Source: Anagrus nilaparvatae
Taxonomy: Eukaryota > Arthropoda > Insecta > Hymenoptera > Mymaridae
DNA: 64,000 bases
NCBI GenBank assembly: GCA_022575985.1
Contig: JAKSXM010000132.1
Coordinates: 17,360,001 to 17,424,000 of the forward strand
Reading direction: 5' to 3'
In this document: positions 1-11,800 of the stretch, in pieces
How the letters are laid out: every line of letters starts with the position of its first letter
How positions within the stretch are numbered: position 1 is the first letter of the stretch
Program-made: the position numbers and the translations under genes
Notes under the pieces: generated by a model
Databases searched by the model: none
What the model saw: only the letters and a program-made list of their open reading frames with translations
What the model was told of the DNA's origin: nothing

Positions 1-519
1 CTTATTATTTTTCTAAACGAGAGGCTTAAAAGCCTGAGGGATGTAGAGCCTAGGGTCAATTTCATTCAAGTTTAGAAAAATAAAGTTTCCTGCTAAAGGT
101 GATTACTGTTTTTTTGTAACGAGGGCAAAAATTACAATAAAAAATCTGAAATTATTACCTTTGTTATGAAAAAATTGAATTCAAGGGCTACTTTAATAAC
201 TTAAAAGTATTGAATCGTTAAAAATTTTTTTTATTTGTTTTTCAGTTATATTTTCCGTGAAAATGGGGCTAAAATAAAAAATAATTTTCCCTATAAATTT
301 GAATTCATATTTTTGTCATACCAAAAAAATTTTTTATTTCACATTTTCCTTATAATTTGATAAATAACAGTTACAATATTATTAAAAAAATATGTATACA
401 TAATATAATATATATACAATATATAATATACATATGATTTACTATGCTTAAAACCTTATTCAAACGTCTTTTCAGACTTCTAATAAGCTGTTGTTTCCGT
501 CGATACTGTAAAAAAGCGG
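1..519. other. AT-rich stretch, no gene seen
   Basis: Very AT-rich sequence with many short homopolymer runs. No reading frame of note. A weak resemblance to the Toll C-terminal cysteine-rich region may extend upstream of 520, but it is too degraded to define. Confidence 0.5.
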
Positions 520-1247
520 GTAGTATCAGAAATAAATAATAATATTGAAATGGAAATGTTTACTTGCTTTTCAAAACGTATTTCTTTAATTAAACTAAAT
601 AAAGAAAAAATTTGTCCCTCGATTTATAATCCTTTGATATTTATCATTGCAGCATCAATTTCATTTATTAACCTAGCTTTAGGTTTTATCATTGCATTAT
701 TTTACAAATATAAATCTCAAATTAAACTATTTTTATATTGAACAAACTTATGTCTTTGGTGGATTAAGAATATGATAGATTAAGATTAAGAATTGATAAC
801 GATAAAAAATAAGATATATTTTTAAGTTTTTGTCATGAAGACGAAGATTTCGTTATGTCGGAAATTGTTCCAAAACTTGAAGAAGGAGAAAAACCATATA
901 AAATAAACATCAATTTTCGTGAATGGAAGTTAGAAGAATGGATTCATAAAAATATTCTTCTATCCGTTCTAGAATCTAGGCGATCCGTAATTTTCTTATC
1001 AAAAAACTTTCTGCAGAGTACTTGGGGTATTATTGAGTTTAAAACAGCATATCAACATATGTTAAATGAAAAACGGTTACGTCTCATTGTTATTTTATAT
1101 GAAGATATTGGTCCTTTAGAAGATGTTGACTCTGAACTTAGGCAGTATCTTGAAAAAAGAACATATATTTCTTGGAATGATTCTGGTTTTTGGAGAAAGT
1201 TTATTCTTGCTCTACCTCATGTAACAGATTTCGATATCAACAAATAA
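520..1247 (+). pseudogene. Toll receptor pseudogene: membrane segment plus TIR domain, broken
   Basis: This is a decayed partial duplicate of the C-terminal part of the Toll-type receptor at 13795-14646. The frame at 550-741 matches its juxtamembrane cysteine region and transmembrane helix (the FYKYKSQIK segment corresponds to FYKYNLQIK), then stops at TGA 739-741. A further stop falls where the intact copy has Tyr in the TIR box 1 YDIFLSF. From 855 a 130-residue frame resumes the TIR domain, with MSEIVPKL, REWKLEEWI (box 2 region), ESRRSVIFLSKNF, ESTWG-like STWG and a final FW near 1190. No leucine-rich repeats precede it, so it is truncated at the 5' side. The TIR half looks less decayed than the linker, so a short TIR-only product from 855 cannot be excluded, but a dead tandem duplicate is more likely. 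Confidence 0.8.
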
Positions 1248-1499
1248 TAAATATCAATAAAAATAAAATAATAACGTTAAAAATAAAATAATAAGTTTTT
1301 TTTTATATTTACTTTTATTTTCAATATTTTTTTAAATAGACATTTTTTGAAAATCAATAAAATTTATTCACTTTTTTACTTTATTTCAGGCTCTCTTTAA
1401 AAAATTGGTTTTAAGATCTTAAAACAAGCTTCAAGTTTCTGAAAATTCTTTAATAGTCTTTTTTCCTTTTTTGGTTTCCGTGATTAATATAGAAGACAG

Positions 1500-2480
1500 T
1501 AATTTTTTGCCAGAGTGGGTGAGGCGAACCTTCCAACCTCTCGACCCAAAAGCCCCTAGTACTCTGCCTATTAAAGTCCTCGATGGTCCATCCTAGTTCC
1601 TTTATATAATGGCTCTGGATGTTCTAGAATTGTGTTTTTATTTCCTTAAATGGTGCTCGTATTTAATGTTCTAAAGTTGAACAATAAAGAGATCTTCCCT
1701 CCTTTATGACGTACAGACATGGCAAGACCTTACAAAGCAAGGTCTTAAGATCACCCTTCCTTCGAGAGTTCGGATAACTATATCCTTGTGACTTTGTGTT
1801 TTAGTGTTCCGTAAATACAGGATGTTTCAGGTTATGCTGGCAAGGAACTATCAGGCATTAATCAGGACATTCACAAAGCTTTAGGAATAAACTTCAGGAA
1901 AATGTTACCGTGATCTTACCACATTTTGGATAATCCTGTTGTAAGCTCACCTTAAGCTTCCCTTTCAGAAGGTGTTCACTTTTCCGTAGAATCCTGAAGG
2001 ACAAGGAATCTTATGAAGTTTACGAGGCTTTGAGATTATAATGGTCCTTAGAACAATAAATTCTTCCATATTCGGTAGTGAGAAATCGAGGTACCATTTA
2101 CCGTCGTTCTTCGATCGCTGGGCAAACCCAGATCATGTGTTCGGTTATTTCTGAAGGTTCCCTCATAAGTGATGGTTCAGTATGGTATGTCGCGTTTTTC
2201 AATCCACTACGACAGGTTTCAAGATTTTAGTATTTAGTAGTTCGTCGCGGTAATTGTAAATTGGAGAGGTCTCGAGGTTGAACTGCTTAGCCCCCCTTGA
2301 TTGCATCCATTCTGCTGAGTTTTCCCTGCCGATCTAATCGGAGATAGCCAACATGACCTGTCACCAAGATGTTCCAATGACGACAGTTGAGACTGCTATC
2401 TTTCTTCTTAGCGAATGAGTCAACTTTCTTGTTACCTGAATGCCTATATGAACGGATACCTAGTAAAAAGTAATCTTTTG
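1500..2480 (-). mobile_element. Non-LTR retrotransposon remnant (RNase H and C-terminal end)
   Basis: This block is clearly less AT-rich than its surroundings. Read on the minus strand from about 2480 downwards it gives broken frames resembling the tail of a LINE polyprotein: an RNase H-like piece with HSG-N-KVDSFAKK, then GHVGYL-RL, and further on EHMIWVCPAIEERR, a pattern typical of the C-terminal cysteine/histidine region of insect non-LTR elements. Stops and frameshifts are frequent, so it is dead. The clade is not determinable; R1, jockey or a related group would all fit. Confidence 0.5.
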
Positions 2481-2524
2481 GTACGGTTTGTTTTGGTACT
2501 GAGTGAGGAGACGATCAAGAATAA

Positions 2525-2740
2525 GCATTTCAAGGTTTGAAAGAAGCGTTAATCAAAGCTCCAGTAGTTGCAAGACCAGACTATGCGAAAATTTTCACGC
2601 TCCAAACGGACGCTTCAAATTTTGCGATTGGCTCACACAGGACCACGAGGACGGCGTACATCCCGTAGCGTACGTCAATAGAGTATTAACCGGCATCGAA
2701 CGTAAATATTCCGCGACTGAAAAAGAAGCGCTTGAAAGTA
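2525..2740 (+). mobile_element. Ty3/gypsy-like reverse transcriptase-RNase H fragment, frameshifted
   Basis: In one frame from 2525 the translation reads AFQGLKEALIKAPVVARPDY followed by KIFTLQTDASNFAIG, the canonical thumb-to-RNase H junction of Ty3/gypsy polyproteins with the first catalytic Asp of RNase H. The frame then shifts, and another frame continues with HPVAYVNRVLTGIERKYSATEKEAL, equivalent to the usual S-R-L---E--Y---E-E-L segment. It ends near 2740. Only about 70 codons remain and no LTR was seen. It abuts the LINE remnant to its left. Confidence 0.8.
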
Positions 2741-3399
2741 AGTTTAAATTTTTTCTATATGGAAAAAGTTTAACCTTATGATATAGCAATTAATCCCCAA
2801 ATAAAAATTTTTGAAAATTAATTGATAGGTGTGAGTGATAGACACTCAAATTATAGGAATCTCCTTTGTGACAGGGAACGGTAAAGGTTTTTTTGCTATA
2901 TTTTTATGTTTTAAAGTTCTTAAAGCATTGAATTATGTTGATTTTTATGGTGTACCATCAAAAGCTTATTGAAATTAAAAATTTAAAAAAAAAAAATTTT
3001 TTTAATGAATGCATCTGGTAGTCAGAAACGTGCTGTACGTCACTTTTGCAAAAAAAACGATAATGAGCCATATATATATTTAAATGGGTTATCCAAAAGT
3101 TTATAAAAATTGCGTTTAATTAGTTGAATATTTTTTTTTACATATTGGTAAAAAATTTTTTAAATTTATTTTCTCGCCTTGCAAGCAAATATTTAAAATC
3201 ATTTTCCTATTCTGCTAAGCTAAAAACATCTATTTATTTTTTCCTGCTGTATTTAGATGTCGAAATCTGTATATAGGCCTGTATACAGATCTGTAAAGGA
3301 TTTTTGGATACGGATTAGTAGATATTCGATAAAAATCGAAAATTTAGTAAATTTAGGATCGAGAATTCTAGATTTTTATGTGAATTAGTGCATCACGAT

Positions 3400-3900
3400 T
3401 TACGATATTAATACCGATATTGCATTCGAATACAATATGCTGTCCATTCGGGATTCCGCAGAAACCTTATTTTTACATAAGACTCCTAGAGAATAAGATA
3501 TCCCCTTCTTTTGTATCGAAAAAATTAAGTAATATTTAACTCATGCTTAGGGGATGATATCTTATTTTCTAGGAGTTTTACGTGAAAACCAACTTTAAGA
3601 ATAAAAATACCGGACAAAAATTCCTGCTGGATGAGAATCTTAGCCCAAAATATTCATTTTTTCTTTTGTGCTAAGGATCTACCCCGTACCTTATTCAAGG
3701 AGTTGAAGATAATTAATTGGTATAAATTAATTAAAATAAGATCTAGTTAAATTCTAAGCTTCTGATTCACTTGGAATCTTTATGAAGGCTAAAAAATAAT
3801 AAAATAATACTACTAGGTAACTTTTTTAGCCAAAAATAACGATTTTTTAAAAAAATAATTCAAATGGCTTGTATGTGTCAATTAGGCATTAACGGGTTAA
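3400..3900. repeat. Dispersed foldback-type repeat, copy A
   Basis: Arms near 3471-3504 and 3550-3584 are inverted copies of each other (one holds AAGATATCCCC, the other GGGGATGATATCTT). The right flank, with CAAAATATTCATTTTTT and later GTCAATTAGGCATTAACGGG, is matched by a second copy at about 12107-12780. The element is non-coding. Confidence 0.6.
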
Positions 3901-5109
3901 ATTATTAAATAATGAATAATAATAACTAACAGTTAATAAATAATTCAAATAAATTATTGGTGGAAAAATCGTTTCTTTTTTAACAAAATAGCTTTCGTAA
4001 TTATAACTTATCTTCAGTTTTTATCATTGTAATGATGAACCATATAAATTTTGGCTACAATATATTTCTATACAGTCAAATTATATATAAGTATAAAGTA
4101 TTAGATAGATTGCTTCACTCTATCCAGATAGTAATCAAATAGTATTTGTATTTATTTAACTTGAGCAATAATTTTTCGAAATAAATAATAAAATATTGTC
4201 TACATTGAAGATATGAAAAATAATAAGTTTTATGATGAAGATAATAACAATTACAACAGTGCCTGGTTACAAAGTATTTAAGTTTCTCTAAGAATACACG
4301 GGAGAATACAGAGATATCATTGAAGTAGAATTTTCATAGTATAACAATTAATTGGATATTAATTAAATTCAATATTTTTAAAATTTTAATTTTAATATAT
4401 TATTTATCCATAAACTCTATTTTACTATTTCAGCCTAGTTTATCAAAATATTTTTTATATTTTATTATGATTTACAACTTTAAACCTTTTAATTATTCAA
4501 TAATAGCAATTGATTTAAATAATAATTTCAATTACAAAGAACATAGCTGCGAGCTATTAAAAAAAGATTACAAGTTTAGTAGAATTTAAAAACTTTGGAT
4601 TTAAATTACAAGGATCTTGATTACGCTGAATTAAATGAAAATCTTTTAAATGGTAAGAATTAAGAATTAGGGTTGTTTGGTTAACCAACTTTTTGGATTA
4701 GATCGGTTTTCGATTAAGTACTTAGAATAATTTTAATTCAGGGACCTATAATATCGATTCCAAGACTTAGCTATGGAGTATAAGTTAAAACCGTTATAAT
4801 TCAACAGGTTCTATGCTCGTTAGGTTGTGTTTACACAACGAGTTATATTTTTTTTTTTTTATTATTAAATAATAAAAAGTATGTAAAGTTTTCCTGGAGA
4901 TTCGAATCTTACCGTATTTAAATTATAATGGGTTATTTAAACAAAAAAATTAAGAAAAACTGCTTTAAAGTGGAAAAACTTGTAAAAATTCGCGTTTTTT
5001 TTAGTTGTTTCAGGGCTTAGGGAGTTCAATTGCATCAAGCTCGTTATACGGTATCGGTAAATATAATATGGGTAAAATCAGCTGAAGGATACAAATCTTC
5101 GAGAATGAT
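3901..5109. other. AT-rich spacer with part of a dispersed repeat
   Basis: No gene seen. The part from about 4730 to 4860 (GAGTATAAGTTAAAACCGTT, then TGCTCG, GTTGTGTT and ACACAACG) resembles about 22210-22370, so it is probably an old dispersed repeat. The rest is low-complexity AT-rich DNA. Confidence 0.45.
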
Positions 5110-5720
5110 TTTTGCCAATTGCCTTCGAAACTTGTAAACGTTTTTGTATGTATGAAATATAATTCATATCAAACTTTTAGCCCTCTAAAATGCCCAAATT
5201 AGGCCTATTTAAATTTTTTGAGATTTTTAAAATTTTCTTAGCTACTTTTTGGTAATAATTTTATAAAATCGACTAGATGAAAAAAAAAATAGTTTTAAGA
5301 AATATCATTATGTAAAATTTTCCGCTGAATTCGATTTTTTGACCAGAGAATTTTGAAATTATATATGTGCATTTCTACGAGAAAGTACGTTTTATGAGCA
5401 CCAAAAATGAAAAAAAAAAATTTACGAGGTCGCGACTGCCACCATGATTTTCTGGTAGTTTGAACCCTATAGAATGCAAAAAAAAGCGTGAACACGAAAT
5501 CGGCGATGGATGCCAAAAAGATTTTGCCACTTTTATGTCAAAAACCGTGTTTTCAAAATAACTTTTTAGGCAAATAAAATTTGTAAAAAAAAAAGGTAAA
5601 AAATCAGATTGTCAGGGAAAAATCACTCCAGAAGAAAAAAAAACTTTTCTTTTTCCAATGAAATTTAGCCAGGTTATCTAAAATGAAACTTAAAATATCG
5701 TTATTAAGTATCAAAGTTTA
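5110..5720. repeat. Diverged single arm of the foldback family found at 7440-8660
   Basis: The segment around 5150-5340 is an inverted match to 8440-8640 (for example TTCCGCTGA near 5325 against TCAGCGGAA near 8458). The segment 5570-5700 is similar in direct orientation to 7580-7700 (the ATGAAAT-TAGCCA motif). The phrase CATTTCTACGAGAAAGTACG at about 5369 recurs near 26556 with few changes. It is therefore one arm of a multi-copy palindromic repeat. The small frame here is not supported as a gene. Confidence 0.6.
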
Positions 5721-5827
5721 TTTTTTTCTACAATTTTATTTGGTATAAATATAATAAATGTTAATTCAGTTATAAAACTTCAATTGATTAAATTAATAAA
5801 AGCAAATAACTGGGAAAAGTTAATTAT

Positions 5828-5833
5828 TTTATT
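5828..5833 (-). promoter_or_regulatory. Polyadenylation signal overlapping the stop codon
   Basis: On the minus strand AATAAA begins with the final A of the TGA stop of the Gly-rich gene. If used, the 3' untranslated region would be very short. Confidence 0.4.
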
Positions 5834-7081
5834 CATCCTGATGCAGCATATGCATATGCAGCATGTTGATGAGGTACTTTGACTGGAAGCACTGGTCTGT
5901 ATTCAATACCTACTCCATGACCATAGCCGTTATGCCCAACACCAATTCCTGTAGATCCATAATAGCCTTCACCAATTCCAGTTCCATATACACCTTCCCC
6001 ATGCCCGTATCCATTATTTCCGATTCCTATACCTGTGCCTGCATAACCTTGACCGTATCCAGTACCATAATTTGAACCATAACCTACACCTAGTCCACCC
6101 ATTGTGCCGGAACCATGACCGTAACCTCCATTAGTTCCAATACCAACACCTACTCCATTATAAGTTCCTGTTCCAACTCCAACACCATTGTAACCATATC
6201 CAATTCCGATACCACCTGCAGCACCATATCCATAACCTACACCATTTATTCCTATTCCTATTCCTATACCCAAACCTTTGCCTTTTCTTTCATCTTCTAC
6301 CTTTTCTTTTAAATTGCCGATAACTTTATCTTGAACTTTTTCACTAACATCTTCTTTATTTATTTCAAGAAGCTTTACTGGATTTGCATTTACAATATAA
6401 AAAAGAAGAATCAAACACTGCAAACAAAAAAATTGCTTATCAAATGGCTTTGATTAACCAATAAAAAATTTTTTGAATTTATTTTCTAAAGATATAAATA
6501 TTAAATTAAAAGGTCTCGATCCATCTATAAAACAAAAAAAAATTATAACCTTTCATCCAAAAATCAAATTTTATTTTTATATTTAAATTAAATTAAAATT
6601 TTTTTTTGTACATGCACTGAATAACGAAATACCTAAAGTTAGTTTCTAAATGATTTTTGAGGATATTACTGCATAAATATTTAAATGTTCGTACTTTTTT
6701 AGATGCGGATTTAAGGTTATTTTTTTTTCTTTATGGATGGATTAATTAATTAACTTTTCCTTATTAAATATACATAAATGAATTTAAAGTTTTCAACATT
6801 GTTAGAATGATTTTTTTTAAAGTTAGGTTAAAATAGTATTGTCTTGTAATTGCAAATTTGTGTCTAAAGTAAGCAGATGCTTTTCTATGTATTTTTTAAT
6901 TTAATTTAACAATAACTATTTCAACTCTATTTTAATATAACTTTTTTAAAACATTATTTTAACAATGTTTAATACTCCAGCTACATTTAAAAATGCATTT
7001 ATTTTAATACTTTTATTTTTCTTAAATTATTTTTAAAATTTTAGTTTAATAATTAAGAATACTTACATAAATTTTATACAT
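5833..7081 (-). CDS. Secreted glycine/tyrosine-rich protein, two exons
   Basis: The large exon is 5833-6417. It opens at a clear acceptor (T-rich tract then CAG) and has no in-frame ATG. A minus-strand ATG at 7079-7081 starts a 15-base coding exon (7067-7081, MYKIY) with a perfect GTAAGT donor; joining the two keeps phase 0 and gives a 199-residue product. Its N-terminus (MYKIYCLILLFYIVNA) is a good signal peptide. About 40 residues rich in Lys, Glu and Asp follow, then about 130 residues of Gly with Tyr, Ile, Val and Asn in GIGIG, GYGYG and GYGHG units, and a short non-repetitive end (PVLPVKVPHQHAAYAY). Glycine-rich secreted proteins of this kind serve in cuticle, silk, eggshell or defence in insects; which applies here cannot be told. 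The AATAAA at 5828-5833 overlaps the stop codon. The gene sits between two copies of a foldback repeat and between the Toll pseudogene and the Toll gene. Confidence 0.75.
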
Positions 7082-7439
7082 TGTTTTATAATTTTATTAC
7101 AATTATAGTCAGGTACTATAAATAAGAGTCAATTTAATAAAAAATTTACTTTCTTTTTATAAACTTTTTTTTTCCTTTTAGAGAAAAATTTCATATCTAA
7201 TTAATTGATCATGTGTTAATTTTTAGATAAATATTTACAATGACTTTAATAATTATAAAAATTATTTTTAAATAATTTAATCTAGAAAAGAAAACATTAT
7301 GTTGAAAATATCGAGATCAATGATATGTAAAAAAACAAAATTTTAATTAAAAAATGCATTGTCATTTTTCCTTGTACATAATATGTTTTTGATAATTTTT
7401 TGATTATTGACCGAAATTACCTTGTTTGAATTACCCGTG
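7082..7439. other. AT-rich spacer upstream of the Gly-rich gene
   Basis: This should hold the promoter of the minus-strand Gly-rich gene, but no TATA box or initiator could be assigned with confidence. Confidence 0.35.
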
Positions 7440-8660
7440 AAAAAAGCTTTATCCCTTTATATTTAAAGTTGGTGAAATTTTCGACTGGATATATTAACAC
7501 AGCAAAAAGTTATGAGAATAAAATATGTATATTATTCAAAATATAATTTTTCAATTTTAGCCAATGAAAAAACTGCCCATGTAAACATTTTAAAAAAATA
7601 ATCAAAATTTCGGATTTCTCGGGAAAAAATACCTTGGATTAAAAAAATAACATTTTTTTTATGAAATATAGCCAAAATATCGTAAAATCAAAATTTTTCT
7701 ATTTTTACCTTATTTAGAAATTTTTTGAAAAATCTATAAAAATTTTAAAAAATACGTAAGTCAATTAATATTCATCATAAAAAGAAATGTTTTAGATAGT
7801 TCCGGAGTACTTTTTTCTTGCTTATTAACTGCATCAAGAAAAAAATTTGTGTTATTAACAAAAAATCATTTTTTTCTTCAAAAAATATTGCTGCATACTA
7901 TATTACTAATTTAAACTATTAATGTTTTTGGCCAATTATACTTATTTTTTTCACGAAGGAATGAGTAGTCAAGGAAGGAGTTTTCTACAGTTATCTAAAC
8001 CTTTTTTTTTTACGATGAACATATGAACCGATTTACGCATTTTATAAAGTTTCTATAATTTTTTTTAAATTTCAAAATAAGATAAAAATAGAAAATTTTT
8101 GAGTTTACGATATCTTGGCTATATTTCATTAAAAAAAATATTTTTTTTTTTATTGAAGGCATTTTTTCTTGAGCATGAGAAATACGAATTTTTTATTATT
8201 TTTTCAAAATATTTACATGGGCAATTTTTAGAATGGCTAAAATCAAAAAAGGTTATTTTGAATATTCATCATTTACTCTCATAACTTTTTGCTATGTTAA
8301 TATATCCAGGCGAAAATTTCACCACCTTTTTATATATATTTTCACAATTCTCTGGTTCCATTTAGAAGATTTTTGTCAAATCGACTATTTGAAAATCAAA
8401 CTAGCTCAGCAGCAGTCAAATTCTTCATTTTTCGGCGTCCTTATATGCTAAAACTCAGCGGAAATTTTTACATAGGGATATCCCTTGAAACTATTTTTTT
8501 TAACATCTGGTCGGTTTTATAATTATTTATCGAAAACTAGCTAAAACCCCAAAAAATTCAAATAAGCATAATTTGGGCACTTCTGCACCACGAGGACTAA
8601 GAAGTTGGGAGGAATCATATTGCATATATTAGACAAAAACATATATACGCATTATTTTTC
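7440..8660. repeat. Long foldback (palindromic) element
   Basis: The left arm (about 7460-7740) and right arm (about 8035-8330) are inverted copies separated by about 300 bases. For instance GTTATGAGAATAAA near 7509 pairs with ACTCTCATAAC near 8275, and GCCCATGTAAACATTTT near 7573 with ATTTACATGGGCAA near 8210. The right side continues to about 8660, and that outer part is matched inverted at 5150-5340. Small frames inside (8099-8451) are by-products of the arms. No transposase is seen, so it is non-autonomous. Confidence 0.7.
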
Positions 8661-8801
8661 AATAATTTGTTTTGGACTTATTGTTAGTTTTTAATATTAA
8701 GGGCTAAAATTGGAGGAAACAGTCCATTTTTAATAGGTTATTGACAAAAAAACCTTTAATACTTAATTGGTTTATAAATTTTAGGTGTACCGGATCTTTA
8801 A

Positions 8802-11800
8802 AATATTAAGATAATTGGTAATAAAATTAAATTTCCTGTAAATTTTTTTCAAAATTCAAGTCAGCTTGTCAGCATTCATGTTGAAGCTTTGAAAATAACA
8901 AATTTGAAACCAGAAGTATTTTATGGATTAAGTAACGTTAAAAGTTTAAATATAATAACTAAAATGATTATTGATCTTAAATCTGAAATATTTGTCAATT
9001 TACCAAATCTTCAGAATTTGTTTCTAATTAATTTAAATTTTAATCCATTGCCGCTTAAAATTCTTCAAAGCCTTAATAAACTAGAATATTTAGAATTATC
9101 AAAGAATGTACATCTGACTGAACTACCTTCCAAATTTGTCGCTAATTTGGAATCTTTAGAAACTGTGATAATGGAATTGAATGGAATAAAGAGATTACCT
9201 GGAGATTTATTCATGAAATCAACTGAGATTCAAACTATTGTTTTAAGTGAAAATAAACTCAAGGAAATTCCAGGAAATATCTTTCATGGACAAATGAACT
9301 TGCGTAAACTAAATTTAAGTTCAAATTATATTGAAGCTTTAGATGATGAAACTTTTATTGGGTTGATTGCCTTGAAGAATCTTGACATATCAAATAATAA
9401 AATTAAATTTATTAACAGGTATTTGTAATAATATATAATTAAAACTTTTAAGTTAATTTTATTTTTTTAATAATATCAAAAGCATCAATTTAAAAATATA
9501 AATCCTCTGCTTCTCTTGAATTTTTTTATTTAACCAGAGATATTGCTGCTTTGATATTTTCATTAATTTTTTTAAATAAATTATATGAAAACATATAAAA
9601 TACGAACGATCGTTCAGGTAATGGTACAAATACCTTGCTAGTATAAAGTTTGTGAAAAAGCCTAAATTTGTGTTAATTAAATATATAAATTTACTTTTCA
9701 GTGTAATTTTCAACGCCTTGCTTGTGACACATCTAAACATGACTGGTAATGAATTGATTTATATAGACAAACACGAATTTCAACGTTGTGATTTAGAAGA
9801 AATTGATTTTTCTAAAAATAAGCTCACATTCAATAGTAAAGATTTTGATAAATTTTCACCGTTTAAATATTGTGACAATCTTATCAAAATAAATTTATCA
9901 CATAATAATATTAGCAGGATCTTTGACGATTGGAAAAAGTATAAAAAACTTCGTGATTTGGATTTAAATAATAACAAGTTAAAAACAATACAAGTTGAGT
10001 AATTTTTAATATTTCATGTTATTCGTTACTATTAATATACTCCAACAAAACTAAAGGTATTACTAAATATTTACCTTAGTCTTTTAAAAAAAAACAAGAC
10101 AGTACTTGAGTTTTCTTTTCTAGAAAATACTTACAGTAATTGTAAATTATTGTTTTCTACTTCGTATATTTAAAAATTTTTTCTTCTCTCTAATTTTTTT
10201 GATATTTATATATGTTACACCCTTTTTGTGAAATTGACCAGTTCGTGAATTGGTCAATGCTAAAAAAATTAAACTGACAAGTTCGTGGAATGGTTCGTCA
10301 AATTATTTGACCATTTCGTGAATTGATAAAAAAAATAAAATTTATTTCACGTCAAATTTTCATACAGAGAAGAAATTTCAAATGTTTATGATCATTATAG
10401 CGTGAACGGTTTATTTACGTTAAGTATATTTCTTGAAAGTTGCAAGCCACAAAAGTAGGAAAATATTAAAATAAATTTTAGGAAATAAAATTTATAATAA
10501 AGAAAATAAAAAAGCAAGCAAGCTTCAAAGCAAGCAAAAAAGTCCGTGAGTGACATAGGCCATAGTTTTGCGACTCAGCTATTATACTTTTGGAGGTATT
10601 CTATTTTTATTGTTCTTGAAATTGATAACATTTTTAAAAATTTGTAACGAAAATTGAAATATCTCGATACTAAGAAAAATTTTACTGTTACACTTGTAGT
10701 ATTCCATTCGGCACCAATTTTTGCGTACTCTCTTAAATTTTTATTAAAAACGGAGGTATCTTTAAAATTTTATAACATATTTTTGAAGCAGGTTAAACAT
10801 TTTTTTTCCATTTTTTTATTCGTGTGTATGTATTTCATCATCAGGGTCGAACCAATGAACAGTCAAAATGAAGTGGCAAAATATAGAAAAAAGTCTGTGG
10901 ATGACATAGTTTTGCGACTCAGCTATCGTACATTCAATTTTTACTATTTTTGGGAAAAATAAAATTTTTTGAAAATTTGATTAAAAAGTGAAATCTTCTA
11001 AATATGATAAAATTAAAAAAAATTATTTTATTATTTATCGTAATAATTCTTAATTATATTGGTTTAGAAATAAATAGTTTGTCGATTTCAGTTATAAAAA
11101 AAAATATTTCCTAATAATTTTTTACAAGTATTCCAAATAAAGAATAAAATGTCGTTGACGAGGGGCTACCGTCTTGGAAATCGCGAATTTGATTTTAAAA
11201 AATTTTTGTTGATTTTTTTCTGATTTTGGCTTATTTGTACCTCAATCATGAATCGTTACTAGTTGAGATGGTTTATTTCCGTCTTTTAATGATTTTTCGT
11301 GATTTTTTGTGATTTCTTGTGATTTTTAGTGATTTTATTCGTGATTTTTCGCGATTTTTTTCGTTCTTTAGCCTTATAATTCATCCTAGACCTCAATAAT
11401 CTATTTTTTACTATTCAATATAATATTTAGCGATGTTTACCAAAAAAAATCACAAAAAATCATGAAAAATCAAAAAAAATCAAATTTGTGATTTCCAAGA
11501 CGATAGCCCCTCGGTCGTTGACCCATTTGTGAAATAAATTTTATTTTTTTTTTACCATTTCACGAATTGATCAAAAAAAGTTAACGAAAGTTAACTAAAA
11601 GTTAAAAGTTCCACGAACTGGTCAACAGATCTCTTGAATTTGACCAGTTCACGAATTGGTCATTTTTCTTGACCAATTCACGAAATGGTCAATTTCACAA
11701 ATGGGGTGTAACATATATATCTCAGTCGTTTCCTTGAATTTCTTTACTTTATAATAATACTACGGTTTTATAAAGTAACGATTCCGGATTAAGCCCTTTG

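Noticed and set aside
5863..6312. Plus-strand frames of 65-70 codons rich in Ser, Thr and Tyr
   Set aside because: They are the antisense of the glycine repeats of the minus-strand gene.
10654..10962. 102-codon frame in the Toll intron
   Set aside because: It lies in the foldback element 10213-11713, starts at a non-ATG codon and is Phe/Lys-rich as expected from AT-rich DNA; no domain.
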